NCBI GenBank assembly: GCA_963810915.1 | Contig: CAWEPH010000001.1 | Span: 718,860-782,859 of the forward strand | Direction: 5' to 3' | Length of the DNA stretch: 64,000 bases | Source: JAOUEA01 sp963810915 | GTDB taxonomy: Bacteria > Actinomycetota > UBA4738 > HRBIN12 | Shown here: in pieces, positions 25,020 to 34,021 of the stretch | Position numbering within the stretch: position 1 is the first letter of the stretch | How the letters are laid out: each line of letters begins with the position of its first letter | Program-made: the position numbers and the translations under genes | Notes under the pieces: model-generated | Database searches by the model: none | What the model was told of the DNA's origin: nothing | The model's input: only the letters and a program-made list of their open reading frames with translations

Positions 25020-28000
25020 ATGGCACGGTTCGAGCCGGTGGACCCGAAGGTCAGCTTCCCCGAACTCGAGCGGGGGATCCTCCAGTTCTGGAAGGAGGGC
25101 GACGTCTTCGCGCGCTCGCTGGCCCAGCGCGCCGACGCTCCCCGCTGGGTGTTCTACGAGGGTCCGCCCACGGCCAACGGCCGCCCGGGCGTGCACCACG
25201 TGGAGGCGCGCACCTTCAAGGACATCTACCCGCGCTTCAAGACGATGACCGGACACTACGTGCCGCGCAAGGGCGGCTGGGACTGCCACGGCCTGCCGGT
25301 CGAGCTCGAGGTGGAGAAGGAGATCGGCACCACCGGCAAGCGCGACATCGAGGCGTTCGGGGTGGCGGAGTTCAATCGGCGCTGTCGGGAGTCCGTGACC
25401 CGCTACATCGACGACTGGGCGAAGCTCTCCGAGCGCATCGGGATGTGGATCGACCTCGAGGACGCGTACTGGACGATGAACACGGAGTACATCGAGTCGG
25501 TCTGGTGGTCGCTGAAGGAGCTGCACGGCCGCGGCCTCTTGCAGGAGTCCGACAAGGTCACGGCCTACTGCCCGCGATGCGGCACCGCGCTGTCCGACGC
25601 CGAGGTCGCGATGGGCTACGAGACCGTGGAGGACCCGAGCGTCTTCCTGCGCCTTCCCCTGATCGAGGTTCCCTCCGACGCCTCGCTCGTCGGCGCCTCG
25701 CTCATCGTGTGGACCACCACCCCGTGGACGCTCCCGTCGAACGAAGGGGCGGCGGTCGCACCGGACGCCGAATACGTGGTGGTCGAGCGCGACGGGGAAC
25801 GCCTGGTGATGGGCGCGGCGCTGCGTGAGCGCGTGCTCGGCGAGGACGGCACGGTCGTGGGCACCCTCAGCGGTGACCGGTTGATCGGGGCGCGCTACGA
25901 GCCTCCCTACCCCAACGTCGAGGGCGCCCACGTCGTCGTGGGGGGAGACTTCGTCTCGATGGAGGACGGCTCCGGCATCGTCCACATGGCGCCGGCCTTC
26001 GGCCCCGAGGACCTGGCCGTGGGCCGCGCGCAGGGATGGCCGATCTTCAAGCCCGTCGACGACGCGGGACGCTTCACGGAGCAGGCGCCCGCGTTCGTGC
26101 AGGGCCTGTTCGTCAAGGACGCCGATCCGAAGATCGTCGAGGAGCTGCGCACGCGGGGTGTGCTGTTCGCCGCCGACACGATCGAGCACGCGTACCCGTT
26201 CTGCTGGCGGTGCCAGACGCCGCTCCTCTACTACGCGCGGACCTCGTGGTACGTGCGCACCACCGAGGTGAAGGAGCGGCTCCTCGCGGTGAACGAGGGC
26301 GTCAACTGGTTCCCCGACCACATCAAGCACGGCCGGTACGGGAACTGGCTCGAGAACAACGTGGACTGGGCGCTCTCGCGCGAACGGTACTGGGGCACAC
26401 CGCTGCCGATCTGGCGCTGCGGGGCCGGCCACCAGACCGCGGTGGGCTCCCTCAACGAACTGGGCGCCCTCGCCGGTCGCGACGTCGCCGACGTCGACCC
26501 GCACCGCCCGGCGATCGACGAGGTCACGCTCCCCTGCCCCACCTGCGGGGCCACCGCCACGCGCGTCCCCGAGGTCATCGACACCTGGTACGACTCGGGC
26601 GCGATGCCGTTCGCGCAATGGGGCTATCACCCCGAGCTCGGGCGGGGCGAGGAGGCCTTCGCCCGCGCGTTCCCCGCCGACTTCATCTCCGAGGCCATCG
26701 ATCAGACGCGAGGCTGGTTCTACACGCTGATGGCCGAGGGCGTGCTGCAGTTCGACGAGACCGCCTACCGCAACGTCGTCTGCGTCGGGCACCTCGTCGG
26801 CGCGGACGGCCGGAAGATGTCGAAGTCGCTCGGGAACATCTTCGATCCGTGGGAGGCCCTGGACCGCCAGGGCGCCGACGCGCTGCGCTGGTACATGTTG
26901 ACGAACGGTTCGCCGTGGGCCTCGCGGCGCATCGGGCACGACGTCCTCGACGAGGTCCTGCGGCAGTTCCTGCTCACCCTGTGGCACGTCTATGCGTTCT
27001 TCGTGACGTACGCGAACGCCGACGGCTTCGACCCGGAGGCGACCCCGGCCCCCGCACCCGCGGAGCGCCCCCTGCTCGACCGGTGGATCCTCTCCCAGCT
27101 CGCGCGCACGGTGGCCACGGCCCACGACGGGCTCGAGGCGTACGACGCCACGGGCGCGGGACGCGCGATCCAGGCATTCGTCGACGACCTCTCCAATTGG
27201 TACGTGCGGCGGTCGCGCCGGCGGTTCTGGAACCCGGGGGGTGAGGCGGGCGACGATGCGGTCGCTGCGTTCCACACGCTGCACACGTGCCTGGTGACCG
27301 TGGCGACGCTCCTCGCCCCCTTCACCCCGTTCGTCGCCGAGGAGCTCTGGCGGAACCTCGGCGCCGGGCGCGACGGGCGACCCGACTCGGTGCACCTGGC
27401 GGACTACCCGCTCCCGGAGGACGGCGCGCGCGACGACGGCCTCGATGCCGGCATGGTCACCGCGCGCGCGATCGTGGGTCTCGGACGCACGGTCCGGGTC
27501 GAGACCAAGACGAAGGTGCGCCAGCCGCTGTCCGAGGCCGTGGTGCACGTCGCCGGCGACCGCTCGAGCCTCGAACCGCTGCTGGACATCGTGGCCGAGG
27601 AGCTCAACGTGAAGCGGATCGTGTTCGCGGAGTCGGCGGAGACGTTCGGGCGGTGGCGGGCCAAGCCCGACTTCAAGGTGCTCGGACCGAAGCTGGGGCC
27701 GCGCGTGAAGGAGGTCGCCGCCGCGCTGGCGCGCGACGACGGGACCCTCGCGGCGTCGCTCGCGCGCGGCGAGTCCGTGACGGTGGACCTCGCGGACGGA
27801 CCGGTCGAGCTGACCCCCTCCGACGTCGACCTCGCCCAGGAGGTGCGCGAGGGGTGGGGCGTGGCGAGCGAAGGCGGCGTCACGGTGGCGCTCGACCTCG
27901 AGCTCACCGAGGAGCTCCGTCGCGAGGGCATCGCGCGCGAGCTCGTGCGTCTCGTCCAAGATGCGCGCAAGGCCGCGGACCTCGACGTGAGCGATCGGAT

Positions 28001-28187
28001 CGACCTGGGCGTGGCCTCAGGCGGCTCGGTGGCACAGGCGCTCGCGGCGCACCGCGACGAGATCGCTGCCGAGACGCTCGCCGTCTCCGTGAGCGATCAC
28101 GTGCTCCAGGGTGGTCATCGCCAGACCGCCGAGATCGACGGCGAGCCGGTGACGGTCAGCGTGCGGATGGCCCTGCCGGATCGCTGA
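25020..28187 (+). CDS. ileS: Isoleucyl-tRNA synthetase (type 2)
   Basis: Charges tRNA-Ile and edits valine. 1055 residues from ATG 25020, with GGAGGAG 5 nt upstream; the frame is open further upstream but that is the T-box leader. The HIGH-like signature is PPTANGRPGVHHVEAR and the KMSKS motif is GRKMSKSLGN. The editing domain carries IVWTTTPWTLPSNEG. The signature and length match the eukaryote-like IleRS2 group (Thermus, many actinobacteria), which is typically less sensitive to mupirocin. It is alone on the plus strand and ends 36 bp from the convergent divIVA. Confidence 0.96.
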   Translation: MARFEPVDPKVSFPELERGILQFWKEGDVFARSLAQRADAPRWVFYEGPPTANGRPGVHHVEARTFKDIYPRFKTMTGHYVPRKGGWDCHGLPVELEVEKEIGTTGKRDIEAFGVAEFNRRCRESVTRYIDDWAKLSERIGMWIDLEDAYWTMNTEYIESVWWSLKELHGRGLLQESDKVTAYCPRCGTALSDAEVAMGYETVEDPSVFLRLPLIEVPSDASLVGASLIVWTTTPWTLPSNEGAAVAPDAEYVVVERDGERLVMGAALRERVLGEDGTVVGTLSGDRLIGARYEPPYPNVEGAHVVVGGDFVSMEDGSGIVHMAPAFGPEDLAVGRAQGWPIFKPVDDAGRFTEQAPAFVQGLFVKDADPKIVEELRTRGVLFAADTIEHAYPFCWRCQTPLLYYARTSWYVRTTEVKERLLAVNEGVNWFPDHIKHGRYGNWLENNVDWALSRERYWGTPLPIWRCGAGHQTAVGSLNELGALAGRDVADVDPHRPAIDEVTLPCPTCGATATRVPEVIDTWYDSGAMPFAQWGYHPELGRGEEAFARAFPADFISEAIDQTRGWFYTLMAEGVLQFDETAYRNVVCVGHLVGADGRKMSKSLGNIFDPWEALDRQGADALRWYMLTNGSPWASRRIGHDVLDEVLRQFLLTLWHVYAFFVTYANADGFDPEATPAPAPAERPLLDRWILSQLARTVATAHDGLEAYDATGAGRAIQAFVDDLSNWYVRRSRRRFWNPGGEAGDDAVAAFHTLHTCLVTVATLLAPFTPFVAEELWRNLGAGRDGRPDSVHLADYPLPEDGARDDGLDAGMVTARAIVGLGRTVRVETKTKVRQPLSEAVVHVAGDRSSLEPLLDIVAEELNVKRIVFAESAETFGRWRAKPDFKVLGPKLGPRVKEVAAALARDDGTLAASLARGESVTVDLADGPVELTPSDVDLAQEVREGWGVASEGGVTVALDLELTEELRREGIARELVRLVQDARKAADLDVSDRIDLGVASGGSVAQALAAHRDEIAAETLAVSVSDHVLQGGHRQTAEIDGEPVTVSVRMALPDR

Positions 28188-28223
28188 GCATCGGGTCGCC
28201 GCACGTGTTCCGGGCGGTCGGAC

Positions 28224-29033
28224 TCAGTCCTCGCCCCAGAACAGCTCGCGCAGCGCATCGTCGCCCTCGGCCGACTCGGTGTCCGCGTCGCCCCGGCCGA
28301 CGGTGGCGGGCTCCGGCTCCTCCACGCGCACCGGCGCCTCCTCCGGCATCGCGACGGTGTCCTCGGCCGCCGGTTGCGCCGGTGCGGGTGGGGCGGGCGG
28401 CTCAGTGGTTGCCTTCACCTCGGTCTTCGGTGGCGGGGCCGCTTGGGACACGGCGGGCTCCGGGGCGGGCGCAGGTGCAGGCGCCGGTGACGCAGGGCCC
28501 GTCCCGCGAGCGGCCTTCGCCATGGACTTCACGGTTTCGGCGTGACCCTGGACGAGCCCCGCGAGGCTCTGGAGGAACTCCTTCTCACGCCCGAGGAAGG
28601 CGTTGATGGCCGCGCGGTCGGCCGCCGAGACCCCGCCTGCGGCCGAGGCGACGCCCCCGCCGGACAGAGCCGCGGCCTGCTCGCGGGCCTCGGCCGTGAT
28701 CCGCCCCGCCTCGTCCCGCGCACGCTGGATGATCTCGTCGGCCTGCCGGTTGACGTCGGCGATGTCGGCGGTGCCCACCACCGGCGCCGCCCCCGCCGGG
28801 GCGCCCTTGCGAAGTCGCTCGTTCTCCGCGACGAGCGCGGACATCGCGTCGGTCACCTCGTCGAGGAACTCGTCCACGTCGCGCAGGGCGTAGCCCCCGA
28901 ACCGCTGGACCCGGAACTCCTTCTGTTGGATCTCGAGCGGGGAGATCATCTTCGACGTCGCCGTCGGCGTCGACGTGGGGGCCGGGGACGTGAACTGGTC
29001 CGCGTCGCTCGTGCCCTTCTGCTTCTTCCTCAT
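28224..29033 (-). CDS. divIVA: DivIVA/Wag31-type polar growth protein
   Basis: 269 residues. The DivIVA N-domain is seen in ISPLEIQQKEFRVQRFGGYALRDVDEFLDEVTDAMSALVAE, followed by a coiled coil containing NRQADEIIQRARDEAGRITAEA. The C-terminal half is rich in Ala, Pro and Glu. DivIVA marks curved membrane at poles and septa and recruits wall-growth machinery. The first start MRKKQKG gives a 28-residue low-complexity leader; Met29 (MISPLEI) would be the family's normal start, and I cannot decide between them. It is the last gene of the division cluster, after yggT. Confidence 0.9.
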   Translation of the reverse strand: MRKKQKGTSDADQFTSPAPTSTPTATSKMISPLEIQQKEFRVQRFGGYALRDVDEFLDEVTDAMSALVAENERLRKGAPAGAAPVVGTADIADVNRQADEIIQRARDEAGRITAEAREQAAALSGGGVASAAGGVSAADRAAINAFLGREKEFLQSLAGLVQGHAETVKSMAKAARGTGPASPAPAPAPAPEPAVSQAAPPPKTEVKATTEPPAPPAPAQPAAEDTVAMPEEAPVRVEEPEPATVGRGDADTESAEGDDALRELFWGED

Positions 29034-29052
29034 CGGAACCCCTCCTCCGGCC

Positions 29053-29334
29053 TCAGAACGCGTTGAGCGCCTGCTGCAGCACGATAACGATGATGAACGC
29101 GACCACGACCGACAGGTCGAACATGCCCGCCGGGGGGACGATCTTGCGGAGCGGGCGCAGGACGGGCTCCGTGACGTCGTTCAGCAGGTCGGCGATCGCG
29201 CGCCATGGGCCCGAGATGGGCAGGCGCACGCCGAACACCTCCAGCCAGCTCAGGATCACCCTGGCCAACAGCAGGATCCAGAAGACCGTGAGCGCGAGGC
29301 TGAGCACACGCACGATCGGAGAGGTCGCGATCAT
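29053..29334 (-). CDS. yggT: YggT family membrane protein
   Basis: 93 residues with two hydrophobic spans flanking the conserved SGPWRAIADLLNDVTEPVLRPLRKIVPP motif. YggT proteins sit beside sepF and divIVA in Gram-positive division clusters and affect septation and membrane behaviour; the molecular role is unsettled. It lies 41 bp after sepF and 19 bp before divIVA. Confidence 0.9.
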   Translation of the reverse strand: MIATSPIVRVLSLALTVFWILLLARVILSWLEVFGVRLPISGPWRAIADLLNDVTEPVLRPLRKIVPPAGMFDLSVVVAFIIVIVLQQALNAF

Positions 29335-29375
29335 CGCCGGAGAGGCTAACAGCAGCGGCCGCGGCCACGGGCGGC

Positions 29376-29849
29376 CTAGAACTGGTTGTAGAACCCGCCG
29401 CCCGCGAGCCGTTCGCGTTCTTCGGCCGAGACCTCGACGTCGGCAGGGGTGAGCAGGTACACCCGGTTCGCGACCAGCTCGATCTTGCCGTCCAACCCGT
29501 AGACCAGCCCGCTCGCGAAGTCGACCAGGCGCCTGGCGATCGAGTCCTCGGTCGACTGGAGGTTCATGATCACCGCCGTGCCTTCCTTGAACCGATCGGC
29601 CACCTCGCGCGCCTCGTTGAACCGCTTGGGCTCGGACTTGTGGATCGCGCCGGTGGCGGCCCCGCCCGGACGCGCGCTCGACGGGATCGTGCGCACCACG
29701 CCTTCGGAGTCGGCGGAGACCTCACGCACGGCCTGAGGCCGCATGCGCCGCACCGGCGCGGGTTCCACTTCGGGCATCTCCTCGACGAAGTCCTCGTCCT
29801 CCTCGACGAGCCCGAGGTAGTTCAGGGTCTTCTTCCACACGCCGGCCAT
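29376..29849 (-). CDS. sepF: Cell division protein SepF
   Basis: 157 residues from ATG 29849. An N-terminal membrane-binding helix (MAGVWKKTLNYLGL) and acidic linker precede the SepF core: RFNEAREVADRFKEGTAVIMNLQSTEDSIARRLVDFASGLVYGLDGKIE. SepF tethers FtsZ to the membrane and substitutes for FtsA, which is absent from this window. It begins 23 bp after yggS. Confidence 0.94.
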   Translation of the reverse strand: MAGVWKKTLNYLGLVEEDEDFVEEMPEVEPAPVRRMRPQAVREVSADSEGVVRTIPSSARPGGAATGAIHKSEPKRFNEAREVADRFKEGTAVIMNLQSTEDSIARRLVDFASGLVYGLDGKIELVANRVYLLTPADVEVSAEERERLAGGGFYNQF

Positions 29850-29872
29850 CTCCGATCCTTCCTGCGTACGCC

Positions 29873-30560
29873 TCACGTGGCCCGGGGACCGAACAGCGCC
29901 GTCCCGACCCGAACCAATGTAGCGCCTTCCTGCACCGCAACCTCGTAATCCAACGACATCCCCATGCTCAAGTCCACCACCTGGGGGAGGCTCTCGCTGG
30001 ATCCGATCGCGTAGGTCGCGGAGCCTACGGAACCAGGGGCGGGCCTCCTCGGCGGTCTGGGTGGGCGGCGGCAGGGTCATCAACCCGCGCAACGCGACGC
30101 CCTCGAGCCGTGCGATCCGTGCGGCGGCCTCGGGCGCGTCCTGCGGGGCAACGCCGGTGCGCGATCCCGTGTAGTCGACCTCCATCAGGACATCGATCGT
30201 GCGCCCCGCCTCCGCCGCCCGTCGGGCGAGCCGTTCCGTCGCGCGTCCGCCCGCGACCGTCTCCACGACGTCCGCGAGGGCCGCAACGTGGTGCGCGCTG
30301 TTCGTCTGGAGCGTCCCGATGAAGTGCCAGCGCACGCCGGGGACCGCGTCGTGCACGGCACGGAGCTCCTGGACGTAGTTCTCCCCCACCGCCGCGACCC
30401 CGGCCTCGGCGACCCACCTGACGGCCTCCACACTCACCGTCTTGGCGGCAGCAACCAGCAGGACCTCCGCCGGGTCGCGGCCCGCGGTGTCGGCCGCCTC
30501 CGCGATCGACGCGCGGATCCGCGCGAGGTTCTCCAGGATGTCATCCCGCGTCCCGGTCAT
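29873..30560 (-). CDS. yggS: YggS-family PLP homeostasis protein; apparent frameshift near 30003
   Basis: PLP-binding protein involved in vitamin B6 balance, about 228 residues from ATG 30560. The PLP lysine is Lys40 (LLVAAAKTVSVEAV), followed by VGENYVQEL and WHFIGTLQTN. After LRDRIQ the frame must skip one base near 30003 to reach ESLPQVVDLSMGMSLDYEV and VRVGTALFGPRAT, the normal family ending. Both parts are well conserved, so a sequence error is more likely than a pseudogene. Position between ftsZ and sepF is standard. Confidence 0.88.
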
Positions 30561-30623
30561 GGGCTCCAGCGTACCGGCGCTCGCGAGCGCGGCCCGATCC
30601 CGGAACCCTTTAGGACATGGAAC

Positions 30624-30698
30624 GGGGGGCGGGGAGGTCCTCTCGGCCAAGAGGCGGGGGAAGGGCGCCTCCTCGCTTCGGGTACCTCCCCGCCCCCC
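30624..30698. repeat. Long inverted repeat between yggS and ftsZ
   Basis: Arms GGGGGGCGGGGAGGT (30624-30638) and its exact complement (30684-30698) enclose 45 nt. They lie in the 171-bp gap after the ftsZ stop. The RNA would form a very stable stem. It may end or attenuate ftsZ transcription before yggS-sepF, or stabilise the ftsZ mRNA. There is no T-run on the minus strand. Confidence 0.7.
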
Positions 30699-30731
30699 AC
30701 GATCGCGCAGGGCCGCGCGGGGCGGGTGCCG

Positions 30732-31904
30732 CTAGCTCTTCAGGAAATCGGGGATGTCGAGGTCCTCCTCGGCGTCGAACGAGACGGTCTTCTGCGGCTC
30801 GGTCTCCCCCGTCGTGAACACGTCGGCCTCGTCGAGGTCCTCGGCGAGGATGGAGGGGAGCGACTCACGCTCGGACTCGGGACCGCGCGTGGGTTCCTCG
30901 AGCAAGCGGGAGAGCCGGCTCTCGAACTGGTTGGAGGACCCCGAGCTCGCCGAAGGGGTCACCTTGTCGAATCCCGCGGCCACGACCGTCACGCGCACCT
31001 CTTCGCCGAGCGCGTCGTCCACGACGGCGCCGAAGATGATGTTGGCGTCGGGATGGGCGACCTTGGTGATGGCGTCGGCGGCCTGGTTCACCTCGTGCAA
31101 CGTCAGGTCGGTCGGTCCGGCGATCGAGAGCAGCACGCCCTTGGCGCCGTCGATCGAGGACTCGAGCAGCGGCGAGCTGATCGCGGCCTTGGCGGCCTCG
31201 GACGCGCGGTCGGCGCCCGAGCCCAGCCCGATCCCCATCAACGCCGAGCCGGCCCCGGACATCACGGTCTTGACGTCGGCGAAGTCGAGGTTGATCAGCC
31301 CGGGTGTGGTGATGAGCGAGGTGATGCCGTCGACGCCCTGGAACAGGACCTGGTCGGCCATCCGGAAGGCCTCGACCATCGGGGTGTTGGGATCGGCCAC
31401 CTGGAGCAACCGGTCGTTGGGCACCACGATGAGGGTGTCGACCGCCTTCTTCAGCTCGGTGATGCCGATGTCCGCCTGGGTGGCCCGCTTGCGCCCCTCG
31501 AAGCCGAACGGCCGCGTGACGACGCCGATGGTGAGGGCGCCCAGGCCACGGGCGATCTCCGCCACGATGGGTGCGCCACCGGTCCCCGTGCCCCCGCCCT
31601 CGCCCGCCGTGATGAACACCATGTCGGCGCCCTTGAGGATCTCCTCGATCTCGTCGGCGTGCTCGGAGGCGGCGTTGCTCCCGACCTCGGGATCCGAGCC
31701 CGCGCCCAGACCTCGAGTGGTTTCGCGCCCGATGTCCATCTTCACTTCGGCATCCGACATGAGGAGCGTCTGGGCGTCGGTGTTGACGGCGATGAACTCG
31801 ACGCCCCGGAGGCCTGCCTCGATCATCCGGTTCACCGCGTTCACGCCCCCGCCACCGATGCCGACGACCTTGATCACGGCGAGGTAGTTCTGGGGAGCAT
31901 CCAT
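30732..31904 (-). CDS. ftsZ: Cell division GTPase FtsZ
   Basis: Tubulin-like GTPase that forms the Z-ring. 390 residues from ATG 31904; the frame is open to 31988 but that part is leader sequence. The GTP-binding signature is AGEGGGTGTGGAP (residues about 100-112), and the T7 loop lies in LINLDFADVKTVM. A variable acidic linker ends in the short conserved tail EDLDIPDFLKS, which binds SepF/FtsW-type partners. It is separated from ftsQ by 191 bp with promoter-like sequences, so it can be expressed apart from the mur genes. Confidence 0.98.
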   Translation of the reverse strand: MDAPQNYLAVIKVVGIGGGGVNAVNRMIEAGLRGVEFIAVNTDAQTLLMSDAEVKMDIGRETTRGLGAGSDPEVGSNAASEHADEIEEILKGADMVFITAGEGGGTGTGGAPIVAEIARGLGALTIGVVTRPFGFEGRKRATQADIGITELKKAVDTLIVVPNDRLLQVADPNTPMVEAFRMADQVLFQGVDGITSLITTPGLINLDFADVKTVMSGAGSALMGIGLGSGADRASEAAKAAISSPLLESSIDGAKGVLLSIAGPTDLTLHEVNQAADAITKVAHPDANIIFGAVVDDALGEEVRVTVVAAGFDKVTPSASSGSSNQFESRLSRLLEEPTRGPESERESLPSILAEDLDEADVFTTGETEPQKTVSFDAEEDLDIPDFLKS

Positions 31905-32029
31905 CTGCTTGCCTTCCTCCGAACCCCGGGCCCCGGCCCGGTTACCTGGGGAAATCCCCGTTCCGTGACGGCCAACCGTAACCGTCAACTGAACAGTTAT
32001 TGTTATATCTACCTAACGTAGAGGAAGGC

Positions 32030-32058
32030 AAACTACTAGGAAAGCCCAGGTCCGTCAA
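32030..32058 (-). promoter_or_regulatory. Promoter in the AT-rich ftsQ-ftsZ gap
   Basis: TTGACG (32053-32058) and TAGTTT (32030-32035) are 17 bp apart on the minus strand. A second candidate (TTGCCT with ATATAA) overlaps downstream. The gap 31980-32095 is clearly more AT-rich than its surroundings and also holds AACTGAACAGTT (31987-31998), a perfect inverted repeat near the predicted leader. Confidence 0.55.
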
Positions 32059-32095
32059 GTTCATCCTTCAACCAGATTGATGCATGTGATGACAG

Positions 32096-33094
32096 TTACC
32101 GCAGCCTCGATGACAGCGTGATCTGGCTGTCGACAGGGGCGCCGTACCGCCGCGCGGTGGGTGCGCCGGGGACCGTCACGTCAACCGCAGCGAGGGCCAC
32201 CCCTTCCCGCTCGGACCAGTCGAGCACCGCCTTGAGCGTCTGCGCCTTCGCCTCGAGCTGGGAGCCGTCCCCGTAGGTGACGATGATGTGCGTGAGGGTC
32301 TCCACGGTCACCGAGCCGTCGGGGCCGACCGAGACGGAGTCGATGCGCCGCTGCAGGGCGACGGGCATCGAGGCCGAAACCGACGCGCCGGTGCCGAGGA
32401 CGTCCGTGGGCGCGGGGAGTTCGCCGTCCGTGGCGACGATCGCCGGCAGGGGCGATCCTTCCGCAGCGGATCCCATCATGGTGCCGTCCGTGGCGACGAA
32501 TGCGAGGGCGCCGTTCGGGCGCGATGTCACCGCCACCGGCGTCCGCTCGACCACCGAGATCCTCAGCGTGTGCGGGAGACCGCGCTCGACGGTGGCCTCA
32601 GCGACCCAGGGGTTCCGTTCGAGGCGCGCCTCGGCGGCGGCGAGATCGACGTGGATCAGGTTCGTCCCCTCCCCGAGCCGTGCGATCCGCAGGATCTTTC
32701 CCTCGCTGAGGTGGCGTTCGCCCGTCACGGACACGGTGCGGGCGGCGACGAGAGGCGTGTAGCTGAGCCCGATCGCGATCGCGCCGAGCGTTACGAGCGC
32801 GCAGGCCGCGATGGCCCACGGCATCATCCGCCGACGTCGCGCAGGATCCGCGGCGTGCTCGGGACGCGCCACGGCCGGCGGGGTCGCGGGCTGCTCTTCC
32901 CTACCCTGCTCCTCGGCGGGTGCCTCGGCCGCTGCGTCCCGGACCTCGACCTCCACCTCGGCCTCGACCTCAGGTTGCGAGACGTGAGCCGACGACTCGG
33001 ACTCCGGGATCACGAACGACGCCACGGGTGGCGCCGCCACGACGTCGGTCCGCACCGCCGTAGCGTCCGTGCCTTCGCGCGGGTCAGGCGGCAT
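32096..33094 (-). CDS. ftsQ: Cell division protein FtsQ
   Basis: 332 residues. A long acidic, Ala/Pro-rich cytoplasmic region (about 90 residues) is followed by one membrane span (MMPWAIAACALVTLGAIAIGL), the POTRA domain (ARTVSVTGERHLSEGKILRIARLGEGTNLIHVDLAAAEARLERNPWV) and the FtsQ beta domain. It links FtsL/FtsB and the septal synthase. Its start overlaps the murB stop by 11 bp. Confidence 0.92.
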   Translation of the reverse strand: MPPDPREGTDATAVRTDVVAAPPVASFVIPESESSAHVSQPEVEAEVEVEVRDAAAEAPAEEQGREEQPATPPAVARPEHAADPARRRRMMPWAIAACALVTLGAIAIGLSYTPLVAARTVSVTGERHLSEGKILRIARLGEGTNLIHVDLAAAEARLERNPWVAEATVERGLPHTLRISVVERTPVAVTSRPNGALAFVATDGTMMGSAAEGSPLPAIVATDGELPAPTDVLGTGASVSASMPVALQRRIDSVSVGPDGSVTVETLTHIIVTYGDGSQLEAKAQTLKAVLDWSEREGVALAAVDVTVPGAPTARRYGAPVDSQITLSSRLR

Positions 33095-34021
33095 CGTCGA
33101 ACTCCCCCACCAGGTGGACCTCCGGCTCGAGCCGGACGCCTGAGGCGGCCTCCACGCGCTGCTGCACCTGCTCGATCAGCCGCCGGACGTCGCGGGCATG
33201 CGCGTCGGGTCCCGCGACGATGAAGTTGGCGTGCTTCGTGGAGACCTGGGCCCCGCCGACCCCCAGCCCCTTCAGCCCGGCGGCCTCGATCAGACGGGCC
33301 GCGTGGTCGCCCTCCGGGTTCTTGAACACGCTCCCGCAGTTGGGCTCGGCGAGGGGCTGCGTCGAGCGGCGCCACGCGCGGGCCGCGTCCATCCGTTCGC
33401 GGATCGCGCCGACCGCCTCCGGACGCAGCGCGACGGTGGCGCCGGTCACGACCGCATCGTCGGGGAGGTCGCTGCGCCGATACGAGAAGGCGACGTCGCG
33501 CGCGTCGACCGTCTGCGCTTCGGCCCTCCCGGAGGCGGAAGACGTCGATCGCCGCCAGGACCTCGGCCATCGAGCCCTGGTGGGCGCCAGCGTTCATCCG
33601 GACGGCCCCGCCGAGCGTAGCCGGGATCGCCACGCCGAACTCCAACCCGGCGAGGCCGTGGTGCAGCGCGATACCCGGCGAGGGCCGGCAGCGGCATCGC
33701 GGCGCCCGACGTGAGCCGGTCGCCGTCGCGCGCGGCCCAGCGGTACCCCCGTCCGAGCCGGAGCACCAGACCCGGGAAGCCACGGTCGGAGACGAGGAGG
33801 TTGGATCCCTTCCCGATCACGATGAAGGGGATCGAGGTCTCGGTGACGGCTCGACCGGCGGCGGCGAGGTCGGCCTCGGCCTCGGGCTCCAGGTACAGGG
33901 CGGCCGGACCGCCCAGGCGGAACGTCGTGAGCGGCGCCATCGTGAGATCCACCTGCAGGCGGTCGCCGCAGGCCGCGCGGAGGATCGCCTCGGCACGGGC
34001 GAGGTCGACGACGCCGCTCAT
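33084..34021 (-). CDS. murB: UDP-N-acetylenolpyruvoylglucosamine reductase MurB; two apparent frameshifts
   Basis: FAD enzyme that reduces enolpyruvyl-UDP-GlcNAc to UDP-MurNAc. Three consecutive frames together give a full protein of about 311 residues. They are TMAPLTTFRLGGPAALYLE with FAD-binding GKGSNLLVSDRGFPGLV; then IALHHGLAGLEFGVAIPATLGGAVRMNAGAHQ; then FSYRRSD, EPNCGSVFKNPEG and KHANFIVA. One base must be skipped near 33680 and one near 33522. All family motifs survive, so base-insertion errors are likely. The gene overlaps murC (ATGA) and ftsQ. Confidence 0.88.

Noticed and set aside
25020..28187. Long open frame covering the opposite strand of ileS (24705-27959)
   Set aside because: It is a mirror of a high-GC gene's codon bias. 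It lacks motifs and is low in hydrophobic structure, and the ileS strand has all synthetase signatures. The same holds for long antisense frames over dnaE, dnaE2 and trpB.
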